In this document: one piece after another, positions 8,564 through 16,142 of the stretch
How positions within the stretch are numbered: the stretch's first letter is position 1
How the letters are laid out: each line of letters opens with the position of its first letter
Assembly: GCA_002256395.1 (NCBI GenBank)
Contig: NKJG01000010.1
Location: 1-64,000 of the forward strand
From: Bacteroidetes bacterium B1(2017)
Lineage (GTDB): Bacteria; Bacteroidota; Bacteroidia; UKL13-3
Reading direction: 5' to 3'
DNA length: 64,000 nt
Translations under genes and position numbers: made by a program
The notes under the pieces: model-generated
Databases searched by the model: none
Told to the model about the DNA's origin: nothing
The model's input: only the letters and a program-made list of their open reading frames with translations

Positions 8564-10435
8564 AAGGCCAAGCAAGAGCGAGTTGCCAATAACAATTACA
8601 TCGCTAAAAGCCATAGATAGCGCCCCCAACATTGGGTGCATAAAGCCTGCTGCTGCTAAGGGTATGCAAATAACATTATAGAAAAACGCCCAAAACAAAT
8701 TTTGCTTAATGGTTTTATACGTTTGCTTACTAATAATATGTGCCTCTTGCAAAGCTTTCATATCATTATGCATAAGCACCAAGTTGGCCGATTTAATGGC
8801 AATATCACTTCCCTTTGCAAAAGATATACCCACCGATACTTTGCTCAAAGCAGGCGCATCATTTACACCATCGCCCACCATTACCAGTGGGTTCAGCTTT
8901 TGCTCTTGCTCTATATAAGCCAATTTTTGAGCAGGCATTTGCTCGGCAAAATAATGTTCAATGCCTAGCTCTTCGCTCATTTGCTTCACCTTTTTTGTAG
9001 CATCGCCGCTTAATAAAACGTTTTCTACACCTTGTTCTTTTAAATAGCTAATTAATTGTTTGGCATCTGGCTTTAACTCATCAGTTATATTCCAGGCCGC
9101 ATACTGCTCTTTGTTTTTGTTTAAATACAAATCATATTTAGCTTCACTCAAACCCATAAACTTGCCCGAACCCAAAGCCCATTCATCGCCATTACTATCT
9201 ATAGCTTTTATGCCTAAACCTTTTACCTCATCAAACTTACTAAAGCTTAAGGCAGGGTTTTCAAACGTCTTAAATTCTTTGGCCAAGGCTTTAGCAATGG
9301 GATGCGACGAATGTGATTCTAAGGCATAAATAATTGCCTTACTGTTTTGCTCCTCTCCCTCTTTAAACCAAAAAGTAGAAAAGCTAAACATACCTGTAGT
9401 TAGCGTTCCGGTTTTATCAAAGATTATCTTTTTGCTTTTGGCAAAATTCTCCAATACATCTCCACCTTTAATTAAAATACCTCGCTTGGCTGCTTTGCCT
9501 ATGCCTACCATAATTGCCGTTGGCGTGGCTAAACCCATGGCACAAGGGCAACTAATAACCAAAACAGCCACTGCCCTTAGCATACTTTGGGCCGAACCTA
9601 AATCTAAGAAAAAATAAGATATCAAAAAGGTAAGCACCGAAATACCAACCACCACAGGCACAAAAATAGCACTTACTTGGTCGCCCAATTTTTGAATACT
9701 AGGCTTAGTACCTTGTGCTTTTTTTACCAATTCTATTATTTGAGAAAGTACAGTATCTTTTAAATTCGTAGTTACCTCTACTTTCATATTCCCTGTAAGT
9801 ACAAGGGTTCCACCAATTACGGTAGAACCAATAACTTTGTGTACAGGTAAACTTTCGCCGCTCAATAAACTCTCATCGCACTCGGCTTCACCAAAAACAA
9901 CTTTGCTATCAATAGGTATACTGTCGCCTGTATTAATTTGAAGTGTATCTCCTTTTTTAAGTTGGCTCACCTCCACTTCTTTTGTATGAACATGTCCATC
10001 GTGTTCAAGCAGTAAGGTTGCTGTTTTTACTTGTAAGGCACTTAAACTGGTAATGGCAGTAGTAGTTTTTTTTACCGAACGCTTTTCTAACAAATTACCC
10101 ATTAGTACCAATGAAATTATGGTTGCCCCTGTTTCGTAAAACAAGTACATATGCACCTCATGGGTATTCCAATAATAAAGGGTACCAAAAACACTGTAAA
10201 AGAAAGCCGAAGCTGCACCCATAAAAATAAGCACATCCATATTGGGCACACCAGATTTTAAGCTATGGTAAGCCGATTTTCCAAAGAACCACAAACCCAT
10301 GGCATACACAGGAATAGATAAGGCCAATTGCACCAAAGGATTGTGCAAAGGTTCCCAAGGCAATACCATATGTAAAGCCAAAGGAATAGTAAATACTAAG
10401 CTAAAGAGTAACTTAGATTCGAGGCTAGCTAGAAG
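8543..10435 (-). CDS. copA: Copper-translocating P1B-type ATPase, main body (read by frameshift after the HMA domain)
   Basis: This frame encodes everything after the N-terminal metal-binding domain of a copper-exporting ATPase. Counting from the TTG at 10381, it shows the A-domain motif DESLLSGES (169-177), the metal-site CPC (278-280) in VLVISCPCAMGLATP, the phosphorylated DKTGT (322-326), a SHPIAKAL nucleotide-binding motif and GDGVNDAPAL. The frame stays open without a stop upstream to the A run at 10436-10445. The codons there read LLASLESKLLFSLVFTIPLALHM, part of the first transmembrane region normal for CopA, so the TTG at 10381 is not the real start. Joined to the HMA frame by a -1 slip, the product would be about 711 aa, a normal CopA length. 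It pumps Cu(I) out of the cytoplasm. The alternative is a sequencing error or a real frameshift mutation. Confidence 0.85.
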   Translation of the reverse strand, partial: LLASLESKLLFSLVFTIPLALHMVLPWEPLHNPLVQLALSIPVYAMGLWFFGKSAYHSLKSGVPNMDVLIFMGAASAFFYSVFGTLYYWNTHEVHMYLFYETGATIISLVLMGNLLEKRSVKKTTTAITSLSALQVKTATLLLEHDGHVHTKEVEVSQLKKGDTLQINTGDSIPIDSKVVFGEAECDESLLSGESLPVHKVIGSTVIGGTLVLTGNMKVEVTTNLKDTVLSQIIELVKKAQGTKPSIQKLGDQVSAIFVPVVVGISVLTFLISYFFLDLGSAQSMLRAVAVLVISCPCAMGLATPTAIMVGIGKAAKRGILIKGGDVLENFAKSKKIIFDKTGTLTTGMFSFSTFWFKEGEEQNSKAIIYALESHSSHPIAKALAKEFKTFENPALSFSKFDEVKGLGIKAIDSNGDEWALGSGKFMGLSEAKYDLYLNKNKEQYAAWNITDELKPDAKQLISYLKEQGVENVLLSGDATKKVKQMSEELGIEHYFAEQMPAQKLAYIEQEQKLNPLVMVGDGVNDAPALSKVSVGISFAKGSDIAIKSANLVLMHNDMKALQEAHIISKQTYKTIKQNLFWAFFYNVICIPLAAAGFMHPMLGALSMAFSDVIVIGNSLLLGLKKVKAD

Positions 10436-10677
10436 TTTTTTTTTTGAGGGGGCTCATTGGCTTCTACCACCACGTAGCCCAACTCTTCTATGCTCTCCTT
10501 AATTTCGCCCATAGGCTTATTAAGTGTATTTTGGAAACGAACTTCACCTGTAGCAAAGTTCACATCCACTTCTTCCATACCTTGTTTTTCTAAACGCTTG
10601 CGAACGCCCATTGCACAATTGCTGCAGGTCATTCCTTCTACCATCATTTCGGCCATAACTACCTCATTTGAATTCAT
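10429..10677 (-). CDS. HMA copper-binding domain (CopZ-like) in the zero frame of copA
   Basis: The 82-residue frame encodes one heavy-metal-associated domain with VEGMTCSNC; the Cu(I)-binding cysteines are residues 18 and 21. VDVNFATGEVRFQ and IEELGYVVVEA complete the ferredoxin-like fold. The frame then runs through an A10 tract as PPQKKNF and stops at once. As it stands it would yield a free copper chaperone of the CopZ/Atx1 kind. In the -1 frame the protein continues directly into the ATPase. An ATG at 10677 starts it, with a methionine-rich N-terminus. Whether the short product is made in the cell is an inference. Confidence 0.75.
   Translation of the reverse strand: MNSNEVVMAEMMVEGMTCSNCAMGVRKRLEKQGMEEVDVNFATGEVRFQNTLNKPMGEIKESIEELGYVVVEANEPPQKKNF
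10436..10445 (-). other. A10 slippery tract at the HMA/ATPase junction of copA
   Basis: On the minus strand the zero-frame codons are CAA AAA AAA AAC TTC TAG. The tract contains the canonical -1 slippery heptamer A AAA AAC, with a zero-frame stop two codons later. One extra A, or a -1 ribosomal shift, joins the two copA frames exactly. Only a weak stem (CTAAG/CTTAG) lies just downstream. Transcriptional slippage, ribosomal frameshifting and a base-calling error would all look the same here. Confidence 0.6.
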
Positions 10678-10806
10678 AGAACGAAAGTAGTAAATTATTA
10701 AGAACCCAAATCATGCTTTTTGTCAACTTATTGCCTAGGCCTTGTTTTCTTTACTTGAATCTTGAACCTAAAAAAACTACCTTGCCCTAAACGTGTTTAG
10801 TATACC

Positions 10807-11565
10807 ATGAAGGAAAACAAACGAACCATCCTATTTTTAGTCTTAGGCAGTTTCTTTATAGCCAATGCTATTATTGCCGAGTTTATTGGCGTAAAAATAT
10901 TTACCCTAGAAGGCACACTTGGTATGCAACCCGTTAATTGGAACTTGTTTGGAAATACCCTTTCGTTTAACATGACCGTTGGTGTTATCCTTTGGCCCGT
11001 TGTATTTATAATGACCGACATTATTAACGAATACTTTGGTTCTGGCGGCGTTAAACTATTTTCGTACATAGCAGCCATTCTAATTTCCTATTCCTTCCTA
11101 GCTGTGTTTATGGGGATGAAACTTACCCCTGCCGATTTTTGGATCATCAAAACTACACCTACCGGAACGCTTAATATGCAAGATGCCTATAACAATATTT
11201 TTGGCCAAGGTTTATGGATTATTGTTGGATCTTTAGTCGCATTTTTAGTTGGACAATTAGTAGATGTGAGCGTGTTTCATTACGTTAAGAAACGCACTGG
11301 AAATAAAAACCTATGGCTGCGCTCAACCGGCTCTACAGTGGTTTCGCAGTTAATAGATAGTTTTGTGGTACTCTTTATTGCCTTTTATATTGGGGCAGGT
11401 TGGAACCTAAATTTGGTACTTGGAATATGCGTGGTTAACTATATTTATAAACTCAGCGTAGCCGTTTTACTCACACCCGTTTTATATGGCGTACATTATG
11501 TAATAGATAGCTATCTTGGCAGAGAATTAGCCGAAGCCATGATGCGGGAAGCGGCAGGGGAATGA
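10807..11565 (+). CDS. Queuosine precursor transporter (YhhQ/VUT family)
   Basis: This 252-residue inner-membrane protein has six hydrophobic segments. It carries the family landmarks FIANAIIAEFIGVKIF near the N-terminus, MTDIINEYFG around residues 60-70, and RSTGSTVVSQLIDSFVVLFIAF around 175-200. Members of the VUT family take up queuosine precursors such as preQ0 or preQ1. The segments match the family well and the length is normal. It stands alone: no queuosine synthesis gene is adjacent. The start is ATG at 10807. Confidence 0.87.
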   Translation: MKENKRTILFLVLGSFFIANAIIAEFIGVKIFTLEGTLGMQPVNWNLFGNTLSFNMTVGVILWPVVFIMTDIINEYFGSGGVKLFSYIAAILISYSFLAVFMGMKLTPADFWIIKTTPTGTLNMQDAYNNIFGQGLWIIVGSLVAFLVGQLVDVSVFHYVKKRTGNKNLWLRSTGSTVVSQLIDSFVVLFIAFYIGAGWNLNLVLGICVVNYIYKLSVAVLLTPVLYGVHYVIDSYLGRELAEAMMREAAGE

Positions 11566-11590
11566 GGAAGGAAATGGGCGCTGAGCGTTT

Positions 11591-11659
11591 GGCATGGTGT
11601 TGCATGGCATAGCATGGATGTGCGCTGCGCTTACTTAGGCATGGTAAGACCTGCGGCAG
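11591..11659 (+). repeat. GCATGG modular hairpin element, copy A
   Basis: It begins 26 nt after the stop of the YhhQ-like gene. GCATGG boxes alternate with small hairpins (for example GTGCGCTGCGC) and the unit ends in GGCATGGTAAGACCTGCGG. Related copies lie at 12381, 15911, 17592, 18365, 39923, 41261 and 42236. Confidence 0.7.
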
Positions 11660-11660
11660 T

Positions 11661-11710
11661 CAACTAGCGACCGGCGACTAGCGACCTTCTTCCCTACCAG
11701 CGACTTCCTC
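11661..11710. repeat. GCGACC-type short repeat array
   Basis: Imperfect copies of a 7-8 bp word (CAGCGAC, TAGCGAC, GGCGAC) followed by CTTCTTCC sit between copy A of the GCATGG element and the next gene. The same array type recurs at 12452, 19562, 31165 and 37193. Confidence 0.6.
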
Positions 11711-11762
11711 TAAAAAGAAAAAATTTATATTGAAAGTGAATCCTTAATACGAGAAAAAACAC

Positions 11763-12377
11763 GTGAAAGAAAGATGGAACCAGCGGTACCAGGCAGAAGA
11801 ATTTGCTTATGGGATATTGCCAAATGAATTTTTAAGAGAACAACTACAACATATCAAACCAGGTAAAATATTGTTTGCGGCAGAGGGCGAAGGACGCAAT
11901 GCGGTTTATGCTGCCAAATTAGGTTGGGAAGTTTTTGCCTTTGATATTAGTGAAGAAGGCCAAAAGAAAGCGCTTAAGTTAGCTGAGGAAAATGGGGTAA
12001 GCATTACCTATGAAGTAGGCGAAGAACAATATTTAAACTATGCTCCTGCCCAATTTGACGCCATTGTGTTTATTTATGCGCATTTCCCCGGACCCATAAA
12101 ATCGGGTATACAAAAGCAAATTAGTACCTACCTAAAACCGGGTGGGACCATACTCTTTGAAGCCTTTAGCAAAAACCACCTAGCGTACGTGACAAAAAAC
12201 GAAGCCGTAGGTGGACCAAAAGATTTAGAAACACTTTTCTCTCTAGATGAACTAAAAGCCGATTTTGAAAACTACGATTACCTACAACTACAAGAACAAG
12301 AAATAGAACTCCATGAAGGAATCTACCACAATGGACTAGGTAGTGTGGTGAGGATGGTGGGAAGGAAGAAAGCGTAA
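11763..12377 (+). CDS. Class I SAM-dependent methyltransferase (TehB-like)
   Basis: The 204-residue protein starts at a GTG at 11763. [20 protein letters not shown] is a typical opening of this small-molecule methyltransferase group. [28 protein letters not shown] is the SAM-binding motif I with the acidic end of strand beta-2. [12 protein letters not shown] is motif IV and [13 protein letters not shown] is the post-motif-II/III region. The family includes tellurite and thiopurine methyltransferases, but the substrate here is unknown. No stable partner gene is adjacent. Confidence 0.8.
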   Translation: MKERWNQRYQAEEFAYGILPNEFLREQLQHIKPGKILFAAEGEGRNAVYAAKLGWEVFAFDISEEGQKKALKLAEENGVSITYEVGEEQYLNYAPAQFDAIVFIYAHFPGPIKSGIQKQISTYLKPGGTILFEAFSKNHLAYVTKNEAVGGPKDLETLFSLDELKADFENYDYLQLQEQEIELHEGIYHNGLGSVVRMVGRKKA

Positions 12378-12380
12378 GGG

Positions 12381-12495
12381 AAGCAGGGCGTTGCATGGCA
12401 TAGCATGGACGTGCGCTGCGCTTACTTGGGCATGGTAAGACCTGCGGCAGCTCACCAGCGACTAGCGACCTTCTTCCCCACCAGCGACCTTCTTC
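12381..12495 (+). repeat. GCATGG modular hairpin element, copy B, plus GCGACC-type array
   Basis: The element starts 4 nt after the methyltransferase stop and ends in GGCATGGTAAGACCTGCGG at about 12450. It is followed from 12452 by GCGACC words and CTTCTTCC spacers that run right up to the stop codon of the facing cbs gene. The order of parts is the same as at 11591-11710. Confidence 0.7.
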
Positions 12496-13857
12496 CTACG
12501 ATATCGCTTCAATCACGTCTTGTCGTGTAATAATATGCACGTCGCCCATTAGGTCTTTAACCATTACTGCGGCGTTGTCTTTGGTAATCATGCGACTTAC
12601 TTCTTCCATAGCTGCATCGGGTTGCACAAATGGGAAAGGTGCACTCATTACCTCTTTTACTTTTTTAGCTTTTATACCTTGGTCTTCTAGCAATAAATTA
12701 AATAAGCTAGCATCGTTTAAAGAGCCAGTATACTTGCCTTCGGCATTGGTTACAGGCAATTGCGAAATAAAATATTTACGCATCATCTTCAAAGCCGATT
12801 CAACCGTTTGGTCTTCGCTAGCGGTAACCAATTTAAGGTGCTTATGACTTTCAATTAAATTAATGGCACGCGTTTGATCGTTCATTAAAAATCCACGGTC
12901 GCGCATCCAATCTTCGTTAAACATTTTGCCTAAGTAGCGTGTGCCATGATCGTGGAAAATGACCACTACCACATCGCTAGGCTTAAACATATGGCGCATT
13001 TGCAATAAGCCCGCCATGGCCGAACCAGCAGAGTTACCCGCAAATATGCCTTCTTCACGAGGTATTCTACGGGTCATAATTGCGGCATCGCGATCGGTCA
13101 CTTTTTCAAAATGATCTATCACACTAAAATCTACATTGGCAGGTAAAAAATCTTCGCCAATACCTTCTGTGATGTAGGGATAGATTTCGTTCTTATCAAA
13201 AATGCCTGTCTCTTTGTATTTCTTAAATACCGAACCATAGGTATCAATCCCTAAAATCTTAATATCGGGATTCTTTTCTTTTAAATATTTACCCGTACCA
13301 CATATGGTTCCGCCCGTACCTACACCTACTACTAAATGGGTTATTTTGCCCTCGGTTTGCTCCCAAATTTCAGGACCAGTTCCTTCGTAATGGGCGGCAG
13401 AGTTGCTTAAATTATCATATTGATTCGGCTTCCAAGAGTTTGGAATTTCCTTAATCAATCGGCTCGATACAGAATAGTAAGAACGAGGATCTTCTGGCTC
13501 TACATCTGTTGGGCAAACAATAACCTCTGCTCCAAAAGCCTTTAGCGCATCAAACTTTTCTTTGCTCTGTTTATCGGTTGTGGTAAAAATACATTTATAG
13601 CCTTTAATAACAGCCGCAATAGCCAAACCCATACCAGTATTTCCACTAGTACCCTCAATAATGGTATATCCCGGTTTAAGTCTGCCATCTTTTTCGGCAT
13701 CTTCAATCATTTTAAGAGCCATTCTATCTTTAATAGAATTACCTGGGTTGGTAGTTTCTATTTTTGCCAATACGGTGCAAGGTAAATCCTTAGTTAACTT
13801 ATTAATCTTAACCAAGGGGGTATTGCCTATGGTTTCTAAAATATTCTGTTTCCACAT
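12496..13857 (-). CDS. Cystathionine beta-synthase with C-terminal CBS domains
   Basis: Residues 1 to about 320 form a fold-type II PLP enzyme. The PLP lysine is in NPGNSIKDRMALKMI, the phosphate-binding loop is EGTSGNTGMGLAIA, and GVGTGGTICGTGKYLKE is the glycine-rich motif. The C-terminal 120 residues form two CBS domains (ISQLPVTN and AAVMVKDLMGDVHIITRQDVIEAIS). This combination converts serine and homocysteine to cystathionine in many Bacteroidota, though cysteine synthase activity is possible. The 453-aa length and ATG start at 13857 are normal. A 400-bp hairpin-rich spacer lies upstream of it. Confidence 0.87.
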   Translation of the reverse strand: MWKQNILETIGNTPLVKINKLTKDLPCTVLAKIETTNPGNSIKDRMALKMIEDAEKDGRLKPGYTIIEGTSGNTGMGLAIAAVIKGYKCIFTTTDKQSKEKFDALKAFGAEVIVCPTDVEPEDPRSYYSVSSRLIKEIPNSWKPNQYDNLSNSAAHYEGTGPEIWEQTEGKITHLVVGVGTGGTICGTGKYLKEKNPDIKILGIDTYGSVFKKYKETGIFDKNEIYPYITEGIGEDFLPANVDFSVIDHFEKVTDRDAAIMTRRIPREEGIFAGNSAGSAMAGLLQMRHMFKPSDVVVVIFHDHGTRYLGKMFNEDWMRDRGFLMNDQTRAINLIESHKHLKLVTASEDQTVESALKMMRKYFISQLPVTNAEGKYTGSLNDASLFNLLLEDQGIKAKKVKEVMSAPFPFVQPDAAMEEVSRMITKDNAAVMVKDLMGDVHIITRQDVIEAIS

Positions 13858-13936
13858 GGCTGCGAAGCTAATATGTTTATTCCATAGAAAAAAGTGATAG
13901 GCTATGGTCCTTATTGTCCTTTGCTAAAAGAGATAA

Positions 13937-14113
13937 TAGCCCAGGTCTTTAGGCCTGGGGAAAAATGATTGGCAGATTCTAATAGAGGCCTTTAGGCCTT
14001 TACCTTTTTATAGATTACAATTATTTCGGCGAAAAGCGTTTGCTAGAGTAAAGGCCTAAAGGCCTCGCTAAATTAAATTGCCATCTTAAATTCCATAGCC
14101 TAAAGGCTATGGC
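13937..14113. repeat. Three intergenic hairpins built on AGGCCT/TAAAGGC
   Basis: A small hairpin CCCAGG...CCTGGG lies near 13940. It is followed by a large inverted repeat with perfect 19-bp arms (13985-14003 and 14048-14066, GAGGCCTTTAGGCCTTTAC) around a 44-nt loop. The third is CCATAGCC-TAAA-GGCTATGG at 14094-14113. All share the word AGGCCTAAAGGC, so they are probably one repeat family. The rest of the cbs-to-antitoxin spacer (13858-14266) holds only the antitoxin promoter. Confidence 0.75.
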
Positions 14114-14215
14114 TACGAGTGTTATTATTTGAACTATTTACACAAGGGTCTATCAATTAATAACTAACCCAACCCAATTCTAAAATTCATGAATACAAAA
14201 AACATGGACATACTC

Positions 14216-14246
14216 TTTGATTTTACGTACAACAATCATAAATTTG
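14216..14246 (+). promoter_or_regulatory. Consensus Bacteroidota promoter of the toxin-antitoxin pair
   Basis: TTTG at 14216-14219, 19 nt of spacer, then TAAATTTG at 14239-14246 form an ideal promoter. The 11-bp word ACGTACAACAA occurs twice in the same orientation, at 14225-14235 and 14248-14258, 23 bp apart, on either side of the -7 element. This is a plausible operator for autorepression. It also rules out translation from the in-frame ATG at 14189. Confidence 0.7.
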
Positions 14247-14266
14247 CACGTACAACAAACAAAATT

Positions 14267-14512
14267 ATGGATACCAAACTAACCTTAAAGCTAGACGATG
14301 CTGTAATTGAGAAGGCAAAGGTGTATGCTAAAAATAAAAATACTAGTTTATCAAAACTAATCGAATCTTACCTTGGAGTTTTAGTTACACCGATAGAAAA
14401 TCAAGAAGTAACACCTTTAGTAAAAAGCATATCGGGTGTAATTGATTTGCCTACTGACTTTGATTACAAAAAAGACTATAAAAAACATGTGCTAACTAAA
14501 TACAGCAATTAG
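14267..14512 (+). CDS. Antitoxin, DUF6364-like ribbon-helix-helix protein
   Basis: I start this at the ATG at 14267, downstream of the promoter at 14216-14246; the longer frame from 14189 would begin upstream of that promoter. The 81-residue product opens MDTKLTLKLDDAVIEKAKVYA and then NTSLSKLIESYL, the strand-helix-helix pattern of DUF6364 antitoxins that bind DNA as dimers. The C-terminal part (DLPTDFDYKKDY) should be the flexible toxin-binding tail. It is followed after 1 nt by a PIN-domain toxin gene. Confidence 0.8.
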   Translation: MDTKLTLKLDDAVIEKAKVYAKNKNTSLSKLIESYLGVLVTPIENQEVTPLVKSISGVIDLPTDFDYKKDYKKHVLTKYSN

Positions 14513-14513
14513 T

Positions 14514-14927
14514 ATGGTTAAGGTATTTGTTGATACAGATGTATGTATAGATCTATTATCGGGTAGACAACCCTTTAATAAAACTGCCGAGACTTTATTT
14601 TCTCTTGCAGATAAAGGAAAGATTAAAATTTATGTGTCTTCACTTTCTTTTGCAAATATAGATTATGTGCTAAGGTCTCACTATTCGGCAACTCATTCTA
14701 AACAAGTACTTGGGAAATTTAAAACATTGGTTTCGGTAGCAACTGTAAGTAGTAAAACTATTGATTTAGCTTTGGTTTCAGACTTCAACGATTTTGAAGA
14801 TGCCATCCAATATTGCTGTGCTTTAGAAAATAACTTAGCAACACTTATCACTAGAAATATTAAAGACTATAAAAAAGCTACTATTCATATTCAAACTCCA
14901 GACTCATTTATTACCATGCAGGTATGA
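14514..14927 (+). CDS. PIN-domain ribonuclease toxin (VapC-like)
   Basis: The 137-residue protein starts 1 nt after the antitoxin stop. The PIN active-site acids are visible: Asp in VFVDTDVCIDLL near the N-terminus, a central glutamate in KTAETLF, Asp in DFNDFEDAIQ around residue 100, and a final acidic region near TRNIKDYKKA. Proteins of this kind cleave RNA and are neutralised by the partner encoded just upstream. The target RNA is unknown. It lies in a repeat-rich region of small genes, a common place for such modules. Confidence 0.85.
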   Translation: MVKVFVDTDVCIDLLSGRQPFNKTAETLFSLADKGKIKIYVSSLSFANIDYVLRSHYSATHSKQVLGKFKTLVSVATVSSKTIDLALVSDFNDFEDAIQYCCALENNLATLITRNIKDYKKATIHIQTPDSFITMQV

Positions 14928-15031
14928 GGATGCTTATTGCCAAGAAAGTAGATTTTTATTTGAACCATTTATGCTAAGTTTGGGTTCGTAAATTAGTAAA
15001 CCTTTAGAAATGGCTAGGCCGAATCAAACGA

Positions 15032-15538
15032 ATGAAATCAAAATTACCCATACTCCTACTTATCCTCTTTAGTAGCCTTGCGGCCTTGGCTCAAACCGCA
15101 CCTAAGGGTAGGTGGACAAGCATACCAAAACCCATTGGCTGGGTAAATGATTATGAGAATATCTTTACTGCTGCAGAAATAAAATCTTTGGATAGTTTAA
15201 TTGGTAGCTACGAGAAAAAAACATCTATTGAAATTGCAGTTGTTACTGTTCCTTTAGAAGCATGTACCAGAGAAGAGTTTGATTCGCTTATGCTTAAACT
15301 TGCCCAAACATGGGGAGTGGGCAAAAAGGGTAAAAACAATGGGATAGTTATTGGCATTTCTAAAGAACATAGAAAAATTAGAATAGAAAACGGTCTTGGC
15401 ATAGAAATGAAACTAAGCGACGCGCAAACAAAAGAGATAATAGACAAAATCCTTATTCCAAATTTTAGAGCAGGCCACTATTATTTGGGAATAGCTGAAG
15501 GAATACAAGAAATAAAAAGGAAATTAGATACTAACTAA
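15032..15538 (+). CDS. Secreted TPM-domain protein
   Basis: A signal peptide at residues 1-20 (LPILLLILFSSLAALAQ) is followed by a TPM (TLP18.3/Psb32/MOLO-1) domain. WVNDYENIFTAAEIKSLDSLI is the typical opening, IEIAVVTVP the central strand, and GKNNGIVIGISKEHRKIRIENGLGIE the best-conserved part. The C-terminal transmembrane helix found in many TPM proteins is missing; the protein ends after the domain (168 aa) and is probably periplasmic. The function of bacterial TPM domains is not settled. The stop lies 5 nt before the DUF2200 gene. Confidence 0.82.
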   Translation: MKSKLPILLLILFSSLAALAQTAPKGRWTSIPKPIGWVNDYENIFTAAEIKSLDSLIGSYEKKTSIEIAVVTVPLEACTREEFDSLMLKLAQTWGVGKKGKNNGIVIGISKEHRKIRIENGLGIEMKLSDAQTKEIIDKILIPNFRAGHYYLGIAEGIQEIKRKLDTN

Positions 15539-15543
15539 CTCAC

Positions 15544-15906
15544 ATGAATACCACTCCCGAACATAACCAACGAATGGCTAAAACTACCTTTGCGGCGGTT
15601 TACCCATACTATATTAAAAAGGTAGAAGCTAAGGGCCGAACCAAAGCCGAGTTGCTTGAAGTGATTGAATGGCTCACAGGTTTTGACGAACCTAAATTGC
15701 AAAAACTCATTGACGAGAAAGCAAACTTTGAAGAGTTTTTTAAGCAAGCCAAGCTGAACCCAGATGCCGATAAAATTACTGGCCTTATTTGCGGCTACCG
15801 CGTAGAAGAATTGCTCAACCCCATTACCCGCCAAGTTCGATACCTAGATAAACTTATTGATGAACTTGCCAAAGGCAAAAAGATGGAGAAGATTTTGAGA
15901 AGCTGA
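15544..15906 (+). CDS. DUF2200 family protein
   Basis: The whole 120-residue protein matches my memory of DUF2200. It opens TPEHNQRMAKTTFAAVYPYY, has KGRTKAELLEVIEWLTGFDE and LNPDADKITGLICGYRVEE, and ends QVRYLDKLIDELAKGKKMEKIL. It has no signal peptide or membrane segment, so it is cytoplasmic. The function is unknown. It lies 5 nt after the TPM gene and is probably co-transcribed with it. Copy C of the GCATGG repeat begins 4 nt after its stop. Confidence 0.85.
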   Translation: MNTTPEHNQRMAKTTFAAVYPYYIKKVEAKGRTKAELLEVIEWLTGFDEPKLQKLIDEKANFEEFFKQAKLNPDADKITGLICGYRVEELLNPITRQVRYLDKLIDELAKGKKMEKILRS

Positions 15907-15910
15907 GGGA

Positions 15911-16050
15911 AAGCATGGCATTGCCTGCCTCCGCTAAAGCTACGGCAGACAAAGCATGGCGTAGCATGGACCTAAGCTTCGCTTACTTAGGCATGGTTAG
16001 ACCTGCGGCGGCCAAAACGGCCAGAAGCTAGAGGCTAGAAGCCAGTAGCC
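15911..16050 (+). repeat. GCATGG modular hairpin element, copy C, plus AGAAGC-type array
   Basis: The element runs from 15911 to about 16012. It includes the longer module CCTGCCTCCGCTAAAGC paired with GCTACGGCAGAC, then GCATGGCGTAGCATGG, a hairpin, and GGCATGGTTAGACCTGCGG. From 16008 it passes into imperfect copies of CCAGAAGC/TAGAGGC, the second type of short array in this window. Confidence 0.7.
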
Positions 16051-16142
16051 ATTCCTACGCAACACGTAACATCTTCAATGAATAAATGTATATTAATACC
16101 AAGCAAATGCTTTCCTTTAAAAATTATACTTAATTTAGGAGC

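Noticed and set aside
8543..10677. copA as a plain pseudogene
   Set aside because: Both halves are complete with all catalytic motifs and no other damage, and the break is exactly in an A10 run. Frameshifting, slippage or a base-calling error is likelier than decay.
14189..14266. Longer antitoxin start at 14189
   Set aside because: The consensus promoter and its direct repeats (14216-14258) lie inside this stretch, so transcription begins after it.
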